NCBI RefSeq assembly: GCF_002295115.1
Contig: NZ_NSFV01000001.1
Location: forward strand, 620,001 to 684,000
Length of the DNA: 64,000 nt
Reading direction: 5' to 3'
Source of the DNA: Mesorhizobium sp. WSM4311
GTDB lineage: Bacteria > Pseudomonadota > Alphaproteobacteria > Rhizobiales > Rhizobiaceae
Both the position numbers and the translations under genes were made by a program. Shown one piece after another: positions 22,592 to 31,612 of the stretch. Each line of letters starts with the position of its first letter. The stretch's first letter is position 1. The notes beneath the pieces were generated by a model. That model was not told the DNA's origin. It saw only the letters and a program-made list of their open reading frames with translations, and did no database searches.

Positions 22592-23463
22592 GCGTTTCGG
22601 ACAAGGAAAAGGACGAGATCGAGAAGTCGTCGGCGCCGCTGATCGAGCATCTCATCGAGTTGCGCCGCCGGCTGATCTGGTCGCTCGGCGGCTTTTTCGT
22701 CGCCTTCCTGGTCTGCTTCTTCTTCGCCAAGAGGCTGTTCAACCTTCTGGTCGTCCCCTTCAGATGGGCGACGAAATGGGCGGGTCTTGACCCGCACAAG
22801 GTCGAGCTGATCTACACCGCGCCGCAGGAATTCTTCTTCACGCAGGTCAAGCTCGCCATGTTCGGCGGCATGGTCATCGCCTTTCCGCTGATCGCCACGC
22901 AGATCTACAAATTCATCGCGCCCGGCCTCTACAAGAACGAGCGCAACGCCTTCCTGCCGTTCCTGATCGCGTCGCCGATCCTGTTCCTGATGGGCGCCTC
23001 GCTGGTCTATTTCTTCTTCACCCCGATGGTGATGTGGTTCTTCCTCGCCATGCAGCAGGCCGGCACGGACGAGCAGGTGCAGATTTCGCTGCTGCCGAAA
23101 GTGTCGGAATATCTCAGCCTGATCATGACGCTGATCTTCTCCTTCGGCCTGGTGTTTCAGCTGCCGGTGGTGACCAGCCTGATGACGCGCGTAGGCATGC
23201 TGTCGTCCAAGGCGCTGGCCGAGAAGCGCAAATGGGCGATCGTCATCGCCTTCGTCGTCGCCGCCGTGCTGACGCCTCCCGATCCGATGAGCCAGATCGG
23301 CTTGGCCATCCCGACCATCCTGCTCTACGAGGTCGCCATCTGGTCGTCCCGGCTGATCGAGCGCAGCCAGGAGCGCGAGCGCCTGGCGCGTGAGAAGCAG
23401 GAAGCCGGGGAGACCGTGGTCGACAAGACACCGGACGAGCCTCCGGCGTCGGCTGCCTCGTAA
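22588..23463 (+). CDS. tatC: Twin-arginine translocase subunit TatC
   Basis: The 291-residue polytopic membrane protein has six predicted helices. Conserved TatC segments are PLIEHLIELRRRLIW at the N-terminus, EFFFTQVKLAMFGG and FSFGLVFQLPVV. TatC binds the twin-arginine signal. The start is GTG 22588, overlapping the tatB stop. It closes the tatABC operon; serS follows after 104 bases. Confidence 0.96.
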   Translation: MSVSDKEKDEIEKSSAPLIEHLIELRRRLIWSLGGFFVAFLVCFFFAKRLFNLLVVPFRWATKWAGLDPHKVELIYTAPQEFFFTQVKLAMFGGMVIAFPLIATQIYKFIAPGLYKNERNAFLPFLIASPILFLMGASLVYFFFTPMVMWFFLAMQQAGTDEQVQISLLPKVSEYLSLIMTLIFSFGLVFQLPVVTSLMTRVGMLSSKALAEKRKWAIVIAFVVAAVLTPPDPMSQIGLAIPTILLYEVAIWSSRLIERSQERERLAREKQEAGETVVDKTPDEPPASAAS

Positions 23464-23567
23464 GACCTCAGCGGCGGCGGAAAACGACAAGCGCCGCCCA
23501 GCCTCATCTTGCATCGGTCAAGGATGCGGTTTACGCCCTCGGAGCTTAGCTCAGGAGCGTTCAAACC

Positions 23568-24872
23568 ATGCTTGACATCAAATGGATTCGCGACAACCCG
23601 AAGGCCCTTGTCGAGGCGCTGGTGAAGCGCTCGTGGTCGGCCGGCGAGGCGCAGTCCACGGTCGATGATCTGATCGCCAGGGACGAGGCGCGGCGCGAAC
23701 ACGTCACCGAGCTGCAGACCAAGCAGGAGCGCCGCAACGCCGCCTCGAAGGAGATCGGCAACGCCATGCGTTCGGGTGACGCCGCTCTTGCCGAAAAACT
23801 CAAGGCCGAAGTCGGCGATATAAAAACCTTCATCCAGAATGGCGAGGCGCGTGAGCGCGAGCTCGACAAGGCGCTGACCGACGCGCTGGCGGTGCTGCCC
23901 AACGTGCCTCTCGACGATGTGCCGGTCGGCAAGGACGAACACGACAATGTCGTCAAACACATTGTCGGCAAGGTGCCGACGCGGCCGAACTGGGTGAAGG
24001 AGCATTTCGAGGTCGGCGAAGCGCTCGGCATGATGGATTTCGAGCGGGCGGCAAAGCTGTCGGGCTCGCGCTTCACCGTGCTGAAGAGCGGATTGGCGCG
24101 GATGGAACGCGCGATCGGCCAGTTCATGCTCGACCTGCATACGACCGAGCACGGCTACGAGGAAGTGATCCCGCCGCTGATGGTGCGCGACGAAGTGCTT
24201 TTCGGCACCAACCAGCTGCCGAAATTCGAGGAAGACCTGTTCTTCACGCCGCATGGGGAGGGTAGGCTTGGCCTGATCCCGACCGCCGAGGTGCCGCTCA
24301 CCAATCTCGTGCGCGAAGAAATCACCGCGCATGAAAAGCTGCCGCTGCGCTTCACCGCGCTGACGCCGTGCTTCCGTTCGGAAGCCGGCTCGGCCGGCCG
24401 CGACACACGCGGCATGCTGCGCCAGCACCAGTTCTACAAGGTCGAGCTGGTGTCGATCACCGACCAGGAATCCTCGCTCGCCGAGCACGAGCGCATGACG
24501 CAATGCGCCGAGGAAGTGCTGAAGCGGCTGGAACTGCCGTTCCGCACCATGGTTTTGTGCGCCGGCGACATGGGATTTGGCGCGCGCAAGACCTATGACA
24601 TCGAGGTCTGGTTGCCCGGCCAGAACGCCTATCGCGAAATCTCGTCCTGTTCGGTCTGCGGCGATTTCCAGGCGCGCCGCATGGACGCGCGCTACAAGGA
24701 CAAGGACGGCAAGGGCAATCGCTTCGTCCATACGCTCAACGGTTCGGGCACCGCCGTCGGCCGCGCCCTGATTGCCGTCATCGAAAACTACCAGAACGAG
24801 GATGGCAGCGTAACCATTCCTGAAGTGCTGCGGCCTTACATGGGCGGTCTGGCAAAGATCGAAGCGAAGTAA
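23568..24872 (+). CDS. serS: Seryl-tRNA synthetase
   Basis: The 434-residue class II synthetase has the N-terminal tRNA-binding coiled coil ([18 protein letters not shown] to about residue 110). The catalytic core shows [13 protein letters not shown], the motif 2 loop [20 protein letters not shown] and the motif 3 region [20 protein letters not shown]. It charges tRNA-Ser and tRNA-Sec. Its stop TAATG overlaps the start of surE, giving a serS-surE-pcm unit. Confidence 0.97.
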   Translation: MLDIKWIRDNPKALVEALVKRSWSAGEAQSTVDDLIARDEARREHVTELQTKQERRNAASKEIGNAMRSGDAALAEKLKAEVGDIKTFIQNGEARERELDKALTDALAVLPNVPLDDVPVGKDEHDNVVKHIVGKVPTRPNWVKEHFEVGEALGMMDFERAAKLSGSRFTVLKSGLARMERAIGQFMLDLHTTEHGYEEVIPPLMVRDEVLFGTNQLPKFEEDLFFTPHGEGRLGLIPTAEVPLTNLVREEITAHEKLPLRFTALTPCFRSEAGSAGRDTRGMLRQHQFYKVELVSITDQESSLAEHERMTQCAEEVLKRLELPFRTMVLCAGDMGFGARKTYDIEVWLPGQNAYREISSCSVCGDFQARRMDARYKDKDGKGNRFVHTLNGSGTAVGRALIAVIENYQNEDGSVTIPEVLRPYMGGLAKIEAK

Positions 24873-25630
24873 TGCGCATTCTTCTGACCAATGACGACGG
24901 CATTCATGCCGAGGGCCTGGCGTCGCTCGAACGCGTCGCGCGCACACTCTCCGACGATGTCTGGGTGGTGGCGCCGGAGCAGGACCAGTCCGGCTATGCG
25001 CATTCGCTGTCGATCTCGGAGCCGCTGCGGCTGCGCAGGATCGGCGAGAAGCATTTTGCCGTGCGCGGCACGCCGACCGACTGCGTCATCATGGGGGTGA
25101 AGAAGATCCTGCCCGGCGCGCCCGACCTGATCCTGTCAGGCATCAATTCGGGCGCCAATATCGCCGACGACGTCACCTATTCGGGAACCGTCGCCGGCGC
25201 CATGGAAGGCGCGCTGCTCGGTATCCGCTCGATCGCGCTTAGCCAGGGCTATTCCTATGTCGGCGAGGATCGCATCGTTCCCTATGAAACGACCGAGGCG
25301 CTTGCGCCGGCACTGCTGAAGAAGCTCGTCGCGACGCCGCTGCCGGACGGCGTGCTTCTCAACGTCAATTTTCCCAACTGCCTTCCCGAAGAGGTCGCGG
25401 GCACGGTGGTCACCACACAAGGAAAACTCGTGCACAGCCTGTGGGTCGACGAGCGCCGTGACGGGCGCGGCCTGCCTTACTACTGGCTGCGCTTCGGCCG
25501 CGAGCCGGTCGAGGGCAAGCAAGGCACCGACCTCCACGCGCTGCGCAACCGTCTGGTGTCGGTGACGCCGTTGCAGCTCGACCTCACCGCGCATGAGATC
25601 CGTGACCAGCTGAGCAAGGCGCTTGCATGA
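24872..25630 (+). CDS. surE: 5'-nucleotidase SurE
   Basis: The 252-residue metal-dependent phosphatase acts on nucleoside monophosphates. It begins with [16 protein letters not shown], where the Asp-Asp pair binds the metal, and has [20 protein letters not shown] in the core. Length is standard. It overlaps serS by 1 base and pcm by 4 bases, the classic stationary-phase surE-pcm pair. Confidence 0.96.
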   Translation: MRILLTNDDGIHAEGLASLERVARTLSDDVWVVAPEQDQSGYAHSLSISEPLRLRRIGEKHFAVRGTPTDCVIMGVKKILPGAPDLILSGINSGANIADDVTYSGTVAGAMEGALLGIRSIALSQGYSYVGEDRIVPYETTEALAPALLKKLVATPLPDGVLLNVNFPNCLPEEVAGTVVTTQGKLVHSLWVDERRDGRGLPYYWLRFGREPVEGKQGTDLHALRNRLVSVTPLQLDLTAHEIRDQLSKALA

Positions 25631-26280
25631 ATCTGCCAATCGATGACCGCGAAGGATTTGCCGCTTTCCTGTTGCGCCTGCGCGGCAGGGGAACCGTGCC
25701 GAAGGCGTTGATCGCGGCTTTCGAGGCGACACCACGGCGCGGCTTCCTGGCGGCCCACTTCCACCAACTCGCCTGGTCCGACCGCATGCTGCCGATCGAA
25801 TGCGGCGAGGCGATCGAAGGCGCCGACATGCAGGCGGCGGTGATCGCGGCCCTTGCCATCGAAGCGGGAAACCGCGTTCTCGAGATCGGCGCCGGCTCCG
25901 GCTATACGGCGGCGGTGATGTCACGGCTGGCGGCGCGGATCGTCACCATCGACCGCTACAAGACCCTGGTCGAGCAGGCCAGGCAGCGTTTCGAGGCGCT
26001 TGGCATCGGCAACATCATCGTGCGCCAGTCCGACGGCTCCGGCGGCCTGCCTGCAGAAGGCCCGTTCGACCGCATTGTCGCCTGGGCCGCCTTCGACAGC
26101 CTGCCGCGCTTCCTGCTCGACCAGCTGTCGAGCGGCGGCATCGTCATCGCGCCGATCGGGCCAGAGGAGGGCGAGCAGGTGCTGGCCAAGCTCACCAAGG
26201 TCGGCAGCCGTTTCGAGCGCGAGGACATCGGCCTCGTGCGGCTGCAGCCGATCCTGCGCAGCATAGCTGCGGTCATCTAG
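25627..26280 (+). CDS. pcm: Protein-L-isoaspartate O-methyltransferase
   Basis: The 217-residue SAM-dependent enzyme methylates isoaspartyl residues in aged proteins so they can be repaired. It has the SAM motif [20 protein letters not shown], the family segment [19 protein letters not shown] (usually SQP-type), and [27 protein letters not shown]. Its start overlaps the surE end by 4 bases. A palindromic repeat begins shortly after its stop. Confidence 0.92.
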   Translation: MNLPIDDREGFAAFLLRLRGRGTVPKALIAAFEATPRRGFLAAHFHQLAWSDRMLPIECGEAIEGADMQAAVIAALAIEAGNRVLEIGAGSGYTAAVMSRLAARIVTIDRYKTLVEQARQRFEALGIGNIIVRQSDGSGGLPAEGPFDRIVAWAAFDSLPRFLLDQLSSGGIVIAPIGPEEGEQVLAKLTKVGSRFEREDIGLVRLQPILRSIAAVI

Positions 26281-26290
26281 GAGCATTGAT

Positions 26291-26407
26291 ATTCAGGTGA
26301 GACCGGCCTGCAAATGGCTGACACCTGCGCTGCCGGTGCTCACGTACTGAAGTACGCTCCGCTCCGGTTCTCGGTATCAACCATTTTCGACTTGGTCTGA
26401 CCTGAAT
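26291..26407. repeat. MITE-like palindromic intergenic element
   Basis: Imperfect 27-bp terminal inverted repeats (ATTCAGGTGAGACCGGCCTG... at 26291-26317 and its complement at 26381-26407, 20 of 27 positions matching) enclose about 63 bases. These hold a smaller perfect palindrome GTACTGAAGTAC. There is no coding capacity. This looks like a small non-autonomous palindromic repeat inserted between pcm and the lipoprotein gene. Confidence 0.6.
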
Positions 26408-26537
26408 CTCGACGCGCCTCCTGCGCACTCGAATGTTTTAAGAAAATTTTCGTCGAATTCTAATGGGTTAACCGACCAGTAACATTAACGCGCTTTAATC
26501 CAATCCAGTTGGTGCAGCGTTTGTGCGGGTTAGTGCG

Positions 26538-28085
26538 ATGCAACTCAGTGTTTTGAAGACAAACAGTCGCAATCTGGCGCGGGGCTGCGCTGTTCTCATG
26601 ATTGCGGGGGCGGCCGCCGGGTGCAGTTCCCAGGCTTCGCGGTTCAACAGTGTCGACGACGTCTTCACTTCCTCGACCAACAATCAGCGCGCCATCATCA
26701 ACAAGCAGGATGCCGTACAGCCCTATCCGGGCGATGTCTCGGCCGCGCCGCTTGACGGTAGCCACACGCAGTCGATCAGCCGCTCGAGCCTCGACCCGGT
26801 TTCGAGCCGGCCGTTGCCGCCGCCCGTTTCAGCCCAGGCGCAACCCGCGCCGGCGCTCGCGCCTGCCGCCAATCCAGTGCGTGTCGCTTCGGCGCCGGCC
26901 ATGGTTCGGCCTGCTCCCCATGTCGACAGGACGACAACCGGCACCGTGGAGCCGGCCGCCAAGCCGTTCAAGAATGCCCAGCCCGACGCGCCGAAGGTGG
27001 CCGAGGCGGGCAGGCCGCACGCGACCGAGATCGTCGTCAGGGACGGCGAGACCATTTCCGGCCTGGCGGCGCATTACAAAGTGCCGGCCGATGTCATCAT
27101 GAAGGTGAATGGCCTGAGCCCGACCAAGGGGCTGAAGACCGGCCAGAAGATCGTCATTCCGGCCTATGCCTATTCGAGCAAGGCCGAGCCGAAGGTCGCC
27201 GACGCCAGGCCGTTGAAGGACGGGCCGGTGAAGGATGGCAAGCACGACCTGCCGGCCACCGCGCCGGACAAGGTCGCCGTCCTGCCGCAGCAGCCTAAGC
27301 TCAAGGAAGGCAAGTCCGCCGCGCAGGTCGATGCTTCGGCCGCCGCAAGCCAGCCCAAGGAGCTCAAGCCGGCGCAGGTCGCCAAGGCAACAGGCGCCGC
27401 CGGCACCTACACGGTCCAGTCGGGTGACACGATGTCTTCGATCGCCAGAAAGACCGGCGTCGGCGTCGTTGCGCTGAAGCAGGCCAACGGCATGAAGGAT
27501 GGCCTGCTCAAGATCGGCCAGACCCTGAAGGTGCCGGCCGGTGGAACCGCGACGGTCGCCAGCGCCAAGCCGGCAAAAGTCGATCCGGTGACCACGGCAA
27601 CCACGCAGCCTCCGGCAAAGGCCACGCCGTCGGAAACGCTGGCATCCTATACGCCGCCGAAGAAGGACGCGAAGGTCATCCAGCAGGCCGAGGACGACGA
27701 CGCGGTGGCGCCCGATGCCACGGGTATCGGCAAGATGCGCTGGCCGGTGCGCGGCCGGGTTATCTCCGGTTTTGGATCCGGCAAGGACGGCGTCGACATC
27801 GCCGTGCCCTCGGGCACGCCGATCAAGGCGGCCGAGAACGGCGTCGTCATCTACGCCGGCGACGGGCTCAAGGAATTCGGCAACACGGTGCTGGTGCGCC
27901 ACGAGAACGGCCTGGTCACCGTCTATGGCCATGCCAGTTCGATCGAGGTGCAGCGCGGCCAGAAGGTCAAGCGCGGCCAGGAGATCGCACTCTCGGGCAT
28001 GAGCGGTACGACGGACTCGCCGAAGCTGCACTTCGAAGTGCGCAAGAACTCGGCGCCGGTCGATCCCTCGACCTATCTCGAATAG
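26538..28085 (+). CDS. LysM/LytM (M23-like) lipoprotein, DipM/NlpD type
   Basis: The 515-residue envelope protein has a lipoprotein signal with lipobox AAGC (Cys29). Two LysM peptidoglycan-binding domains begin near residues 164 (VVRDGETISGLAAHY) and 290 (YTVQSGDTMSSIARK). A C-terminal LytM domain starts near residue 399 (MRWPVRGRVISGFG). The usual zinc ligands are not all present: the HxxxD site reads KDGVD and the HxH site reads KLHFEV. This resembles NlpD, EnvC and DipM, which activate amidases at division instead of cutting peptidoglycan. ATG 26538 is preferred over GTG 26523. It sits after serS-surE-pcm, as in many proteobacteria. Confidence 0.87.
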   Translation: MQLSVLKTNSRNLARGCAVLMIAGAAAGCSSQASRFNSVDDVFTSSTNNQRAIINKQDAVQPYPGDVSAAPLDGSHTQSISRSSLDPVSSRPLPPPVSAQAQPAPALAPAANPVRVASAPAMVRPAPHVDRTTTGTVEPAAKPFKNAQPDAPKVAEAGRPHATEIVVRDGETISGLAAHYKVPADVIMKVNGLSPTKGLKTGQKIVIPAYAYSSKAEPKVADARPLKDGPVKDGKHDLPATAPDKVAVLPQQPKLKEGKSAAQVDASAAASQPKELKPAQVAKATGAAGTYTVQSGDTMSSIARKTGVGVVALKQANGMKDGLLKIGQTLKVPAGGTATVASAKPAKVDPVTTATTQPPAKATPSETLASYTPPKKDAKVIQQAEDDDAVAPDATGIGKMRWPVRGRVISGFGSGKDGVDIAVPSGTPIKAAENGVVIYAGDGLKEFGNTVLVRHENGLVTVYGHASSIEVQRGQKVKRGQEIALSGMSGTTDSPKLHFEVRKNSAPVDPSTYLE

Positions 28086-28125
28086 AACAAAAAAACCCTC
28101 GACCTATCTCGAATAGAACAAAAAA
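28065..28125. repeat. Tandem 31/30-bp duplication spanning a gene end
   Basis: The unit CCCTCGACCTATCTCGAATA plus GAACAAAAAAA occurs twice head to tail (28065-28095 and 28096-28125). It duplicates the last codons and stop of the LytM lipoprotein gene and the A-rich tract behind it. Only the number of A residues differs. Confidence 0.9.
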
Positions 28126-28169
28126 GCGATTTTGCGGGCCGTCTGACCTCCAGTCCGGCCCGCCGGCTC

Positions 28170-28197
28170 AGCCCGTTCCGCAAGGAGCGGGCTTTTT
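28170..28197 (+). terminator. Rho-independent terminator after the LytM lipoprotein gene
   Basis: The stem AGCCCGTTCC/GGAGCGGGCT (one G-U pair) with loop GCAA is followed by TTTTTC. Confidence 0.8.
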
Positions 28198-28225
28198 CAG
28201 TTTGTGCAAAGCCCGCCCGCGCGGT

Positions 28226-29116
28226 TCACAGATGATCGCGGAGCGTGTCGGCGATCATCTCCTCGAGGCTGCTGGCCTTCACGCCCAGAAGTGCTTCTGT
28301 GTCGGAGGCATCAACCAGCAGGGGTCTCTCGAAGAGGTAGCGCATCTCGATGGCCTCATGCATGCCCAGGGATTCGATCTCAGGGGCGGAATAGGAACGT
28401 GTCCCTGAAAGCTCTCGTCCGAGCACCGCCGCGGTTTTCTGGATGAGCTCCCGTGGTGAGGCGTATTGCGAGGGAACGTGAAACGCGCGTCCCCATTCGC
28501 CGTTGTAGCGGGCCGCCGCGACCAGCGTCCTCGCGACGTCCTTGGTGAAGGTCCAGGCATGGGTTGCGTCGAGGTCGCCAATGAAGGCGGTAGGCTTGCC
28601 CTCGATGATGAAGGGCAGCGCGATCAGTGAAAAATAGCTGATCGCGCCATGTCCGAGATAGTCGCTGGAGCGTATTTCGATCGCCGGTACGTCGGCACGA
28701 ACCGCCCGCTGCCACATGATCGTCCTGGCGGTTCCCTTCCTCGAAGTGGGATCCAGGGGCAGGTCGGAGCGAAGCGGGCTATCGGCATTTTCCCCATAGC
28801 CATAGAGGTTTCCGAGCACGATGAGTTTGGCGCCGACCGCTTCGGCCGCGCGCACGGTGCCATCGATGATGGGGAAAAAGTCGATCGGCCACCGATCATA
28901 AGCGGCCATGGCACACATGAAAATGGCATCGGCACCTCGGCAGATACGCGACAGTTCCGAGGCATGCGTGGCATCGGCCTGTATGGTCCGCACGTTCGGC
29001 AGCGCGTTCGAACCGACGCCTCGGCTGGTGAGAACGACATCATGTCCTTCCTCTCCAAGAAGGCGCGCGGTCTCGCGTCCAACCGGGCCCGCGCCGACGA
29101 CAACATAGAAACTCAT
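28226..29116 (-). CDS. NAD(P)-dependent epimerase/reductase-like protein
   Basis: The 296-residue atypical or extended SDR protein begins with MSFYVVVGAGPVGRETARLL, a Rossmann nucleotide-binding loop, followed by ARGADAIFMC-type strands and GNLYGYGE. WTFTKDVARTLVAAA is typical of nucleoside-sugar epimerase or isoflavone-reductase-like proteins. The Tyr-x-x-x-Lys catalytic pair is not obvious, so the reaction is unknown. The start at 29116 excludes an upstream frame that runs into the divergent regulator's promoter. It is divergent from an AraC regulator 111 bases away, which may control it. Confidence 0.75.
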   Translation of the reverse strand: MSFYVVVGAGPVGRETARLLGEEGHDVVLTSRGVGSNALPNVRTIQADATHASELSRICRGADAIFMCAMAAYDRWPIDFFPIIDGTVRAAEAVGAKLIVLGNLYGYGENADSPLRSDLPLDPTSRKGTARTIMWQRAVRADVPAIEIRSSDYLGHGAISYFSLIALPFIIEGKPTAFIGDLDATHAWTFTKDVARTLVAAARYNGEWGRAFHVPSQYASPRELIQKTAAVLGRELSGTRSYSAPEIESLGMHEAIEMRYLFERPLLVDASDTEALLGVKASSLEEMIADTLRDHL

Positions 29117-29227
29117 GGCAACCTCTCTTCCAAGCTTGATGGAGAGACGTGCGTACAGGTTCGCGGCATTGAAAATCGCGCGGGAATTGCCAAATCTTGA
29201 ACAGGTTTCGCCACGAATCGAGAGAGC

Positions 29228-30052
29228 ATGCGTCCACAATTCGCTCCGGCCCGATCCCCATCCGACGTCGCAATGATCTCCCGGCACATCGAGGCAGGTG
29301 TCCATCGTCTGCCGCGGGCGCCGCACCATCGTGTCATGGTGCATGCAAGCGCGGCGACACGCTCCTACTGCAATCAGGTTGGGCGCCATTTCGTCAGGCG
29401 CGCCGGCGATATCGACCTGGTACCAGCTGGCGAGGAGGGCGGTTTCGAGGCCGAAACCGCGTTCGACACGATCGAGATCGTCTTGCAGCCAGCCCTGATG
29501 GAAAGGGTAGCGGCGGAACTTGGCGGCAGGGCGCTGATGTCGCGGCTCGACACGCGCCACCTGCTTCGTGACCAGCGCATCGCGCATCTCGCTCGCGCGC
29601 TCCAGAGCGATCTCGATGCGGGCGCACCGAGTGGCTCTCTATTCGCCGACAGCATTGGCGCCGCGCTGGCGGTCAGGCTGCTTGGTGCCGACGATATGGA
29701 CATCGAACGAACGAACCGCCTGTCGGATATCCAGCTCAAGCGCGTCCTGGAGCACATCGAGGCCGCTCTCCACGAGCCGCTCTCGATCCATCGGCTGGCC
29801 CGGGTGGCCGGCGCGAGCAGCTCGCACTTGCGGACATGGTTCAAGGTGGCGACGGGCGTCACACTGCATCGCTATGTGTTGCGACGTCGGGTCGAACGCG
29901 CGCGTGCCCTGCTGCAGCAGGGAGATCTCAGCACCAGCGAGGTCGCGGAATTGACGGGCTTCGCGCACCAGTCACATCTGGCGCATTGGATGCGCCGCGA
30001 GATCGGCCAAACGCCGCGCGACGTGCGACGGGCGCGACGCCTCAATCCTTGA
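29228..30052 (+). CDS. AraC family transcriptional regulator
   Basis: The 274-residue protein has an N-terminal cupin-like sensing half. The C-terminal double helix-turn-helix spans about residues 170-272: IEAALHEPLSIHRLARVAGA, SSSHLRTWFKVATG, then STSEVAELTGFAHQSHLAHW and the closing RREIGQTPRDVRR. It is divergent from the epimerase-like gene, a common regulator-target layout. Its end overlaps the end of the DUF815 ATPase gene by 11 bases, tail to tail. The effector is unknown. Confidence 0.87.
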   Translation: MRPQFAPARSPSDVAMISRHIEAGVHRLPRAPHHRVMVHASAATRSYCNQVGRHFVRRAGDIDLVPAGEEGGFEAETAFDTIEIVLQPALMERVAAELGGRALMSRLDTRHLLRDQRIAHLARALQSDLDAGAPSGSLFADSIGAALAVRLLGADDMDIERTNRLSDIQLKRVLEHIEAALHEPLSIHRLARVAGASSSHLRTWFKVATGVTLHRYVLRRRVERARALLQQGDLSTSEVAELTGFAHQSHLAHWMRREIGQTPRDVRRARRLNP

Positions 30053-30932
30053 GCGGCTTGCCAAGCCGGCCGGCCAGATCCTGCGTGAATTGCCAGGCGA
30101 CGCGGCCCGAGCGGCTGCCGCGCGTCGTCGCCCATTCCAGCGCCTCCGCGCGCAGCTGCTCGGGGTCGATGTCGAGGCCATGATGGCTGGCATAGCCGTT
30201 GATCATCTCGAGATACTCATCCTGCGAGCATTTGTGGAAGCCGAGCCAAAGCCCGAACCGGTCGGAGAGCGAGACCTTCTCCTCGACCGCTTCGGACGGG
30301 TTGATGGCGGTCGAGCGCTCATTGTCGATCATGTCGCGCGGCAACAGATGGCGGCGGTTCGAGGTGGCGTAGAAGATGACATTGGCCGGGCGGCCTTCGA
30401 CGCCGCCTTCAAGTGCCGCCTTCAACGACTTGTAGGACGTGTCGTCATGATCAAAGGACAGGTCGTCGCAAAACAGGATGACGCGGAACGGCGCGGCCTT
30501 CAGCAGACCCATCAGCTTCGGCAGCGTATCGATGTCCTCGCGGTGGATCTCGATCAGCTTGAGCGGCAGGTCGGATTTAGCCTTTTGTGATTTGGCCCGG
30601 GCATTGATCTCGGCATGCACGGCCTTGACCAGCGACGATTTGCCCATGCCGCGCGCGCCCCACAACAGCACGTTGTTGGCGGCAAAGCCGGCGGCGAAGC
30701 GCTCGGTATTGTCGACGAGGATGTCGCGGACGCGATCGACACCGCGGATCAGGCCGATGTCGACGCGGTTTACCTTGCGCACCGGCTCAAGATAGCCGGG
30801 ATCCGCCTGCCAGACGAAGCAGTCGGCCTCGCGGAGGTCGGTTTCATGCACCGGCGGCGGGGCGAGGCGGCCGACAGCCTCGATCAGGCGGTCAAGTTTC
30901 TTGTTGAGGGCGTCGATGGTGCTGTCGGTCAT
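30042..30932 (-). CDS. DUF815 family AAA-type ATPase
   Basis: The 296-residue P-loop protein has a Walker A (LLWGARGMGKSSLVKAVH), a Walker B-like strand ILFCDDLSFDHDD and the sensor-like FYATSNRRHLLPRDM. An N-terminal helical segment (about residues 1-60) precedes the ATPase core. DUF815 proteins are widespread and of unknown function. The start at 30932 was chosen because upstream sequence is not family-like. It stands alone, ending convergently with the AraC gene. Confidence 0.83.
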   Translation of the reverse strand: MTDSTIDALNKKLDRLIEAVGRLAPPPVHETDLREADCFVWQADPGYLEPVRKVNRVDIGLIRGVDRVRDILVDNTERFAAGFAANNVLLWGARGMGKSSLVKAVHAEINARAKSQKAKSDLPLKLIEIHREDIDTLPKLMGLLKAAPFRVILFCDDLSFDHDDTSYKSLKAALEGGVEGRPANVIFYATSNRRHLLPRDMIDNERSTAINPSEAVEEKVSLSDRFGLWLGFHKCSQDEYLEMINGYASHHGLDIDPEQLRAEALEWATTRGSRSGRVAWQFTQDLAGRLGKPLKD

Positions 30933-31219
30933 TTCAGGTCTTCTGGCTCGTTTCCTGGGCAGGCAGGTGGGACACGTTCGAATCCGTCGGGTTCGAAACC
31001 TGTCCCAACCTTTTGTTCGAGCGTGATCTTTTCGGTAAACCGGCTCTCGCTTTTCGCGATCCTGCTCTAACACGGGCGAACAGGCCGGAAAAGCAGCCGA
31101 TTTGGTCGGTCGCGCAGTTGCATTGACAACTTTACCGACTATATTCCGGCCAAATTTCAAGGGGCCGCCAAACTCCGCAGGACGGTTGGCGGCTGTTTTC
31201 AAAATTCAGGAGTACCTCG

Positions 31220-31561
31220 ATGTTCGTGACACCGGCATACGCCCAAGGCATTGGCGGCGCCTCTCCCGATATGTTCATCAGCATTTTGCCGTTTGTCCTG
31301 ATTTTCGTGATCATGTATTTTCTGATCATCCGCCCTCAGCGCACGCAGCTGAAGAAGCGCGGCGAGATGCTGGCGGCGGTCCGCCGCGGCGACACGGTCG
31401 TCACCGGCGGCGGTTTCGTCGGCAAGGTGACGAAGGTGATCGACGACAACGAGCTCGAGATCGACCTTGGTGGTGGCACCAAGGTGACGGCGCTGCGCTC
31501 GACGATCGCCGATGTGCGCGTCAAGGGCGAACCGGTGGCCAACCAGAACGCCAAGAAATAA
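31220..31561 (+). CDS. yajC: Preprotein translocase subunit YajC
   Basis: The 113-residue membrane protein has one helix (MFISILPFVLIFVIMYFLII) followed by the family motif RPQRTQLKKRGEMLAAVRRGDTVVTGGG. YajC associates with SecDF and the SecYEG channel. It is 51 bases ahead of secDF in the conserved order. A GGAG ribosome site precedes the ATG. Confidence 0.95.
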   Translation: MFVTPAYAQGIGGASPDMFISILPFVLIFVIMYFLIIRPQRTQLKKRGEMLAAVRRGDTVVTGGGFVGKVTKVIDDNELEIDLGGGTKVTALRSTIADVRVKGEPVANQNAKK

Positions 31562-31612
31562 CCCAATTCAAGGCGGAGCGATCCGCGGACACGCTCTGAC
31601 GGACGACGCCAT

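Noticed and set aside
28086..28225. Possible small RNA between the lipoprotein and the epimerase gene
   Set aside because: The only structure is a simple terminator and the tandem duplication; no promoter or second hairpin was seen.
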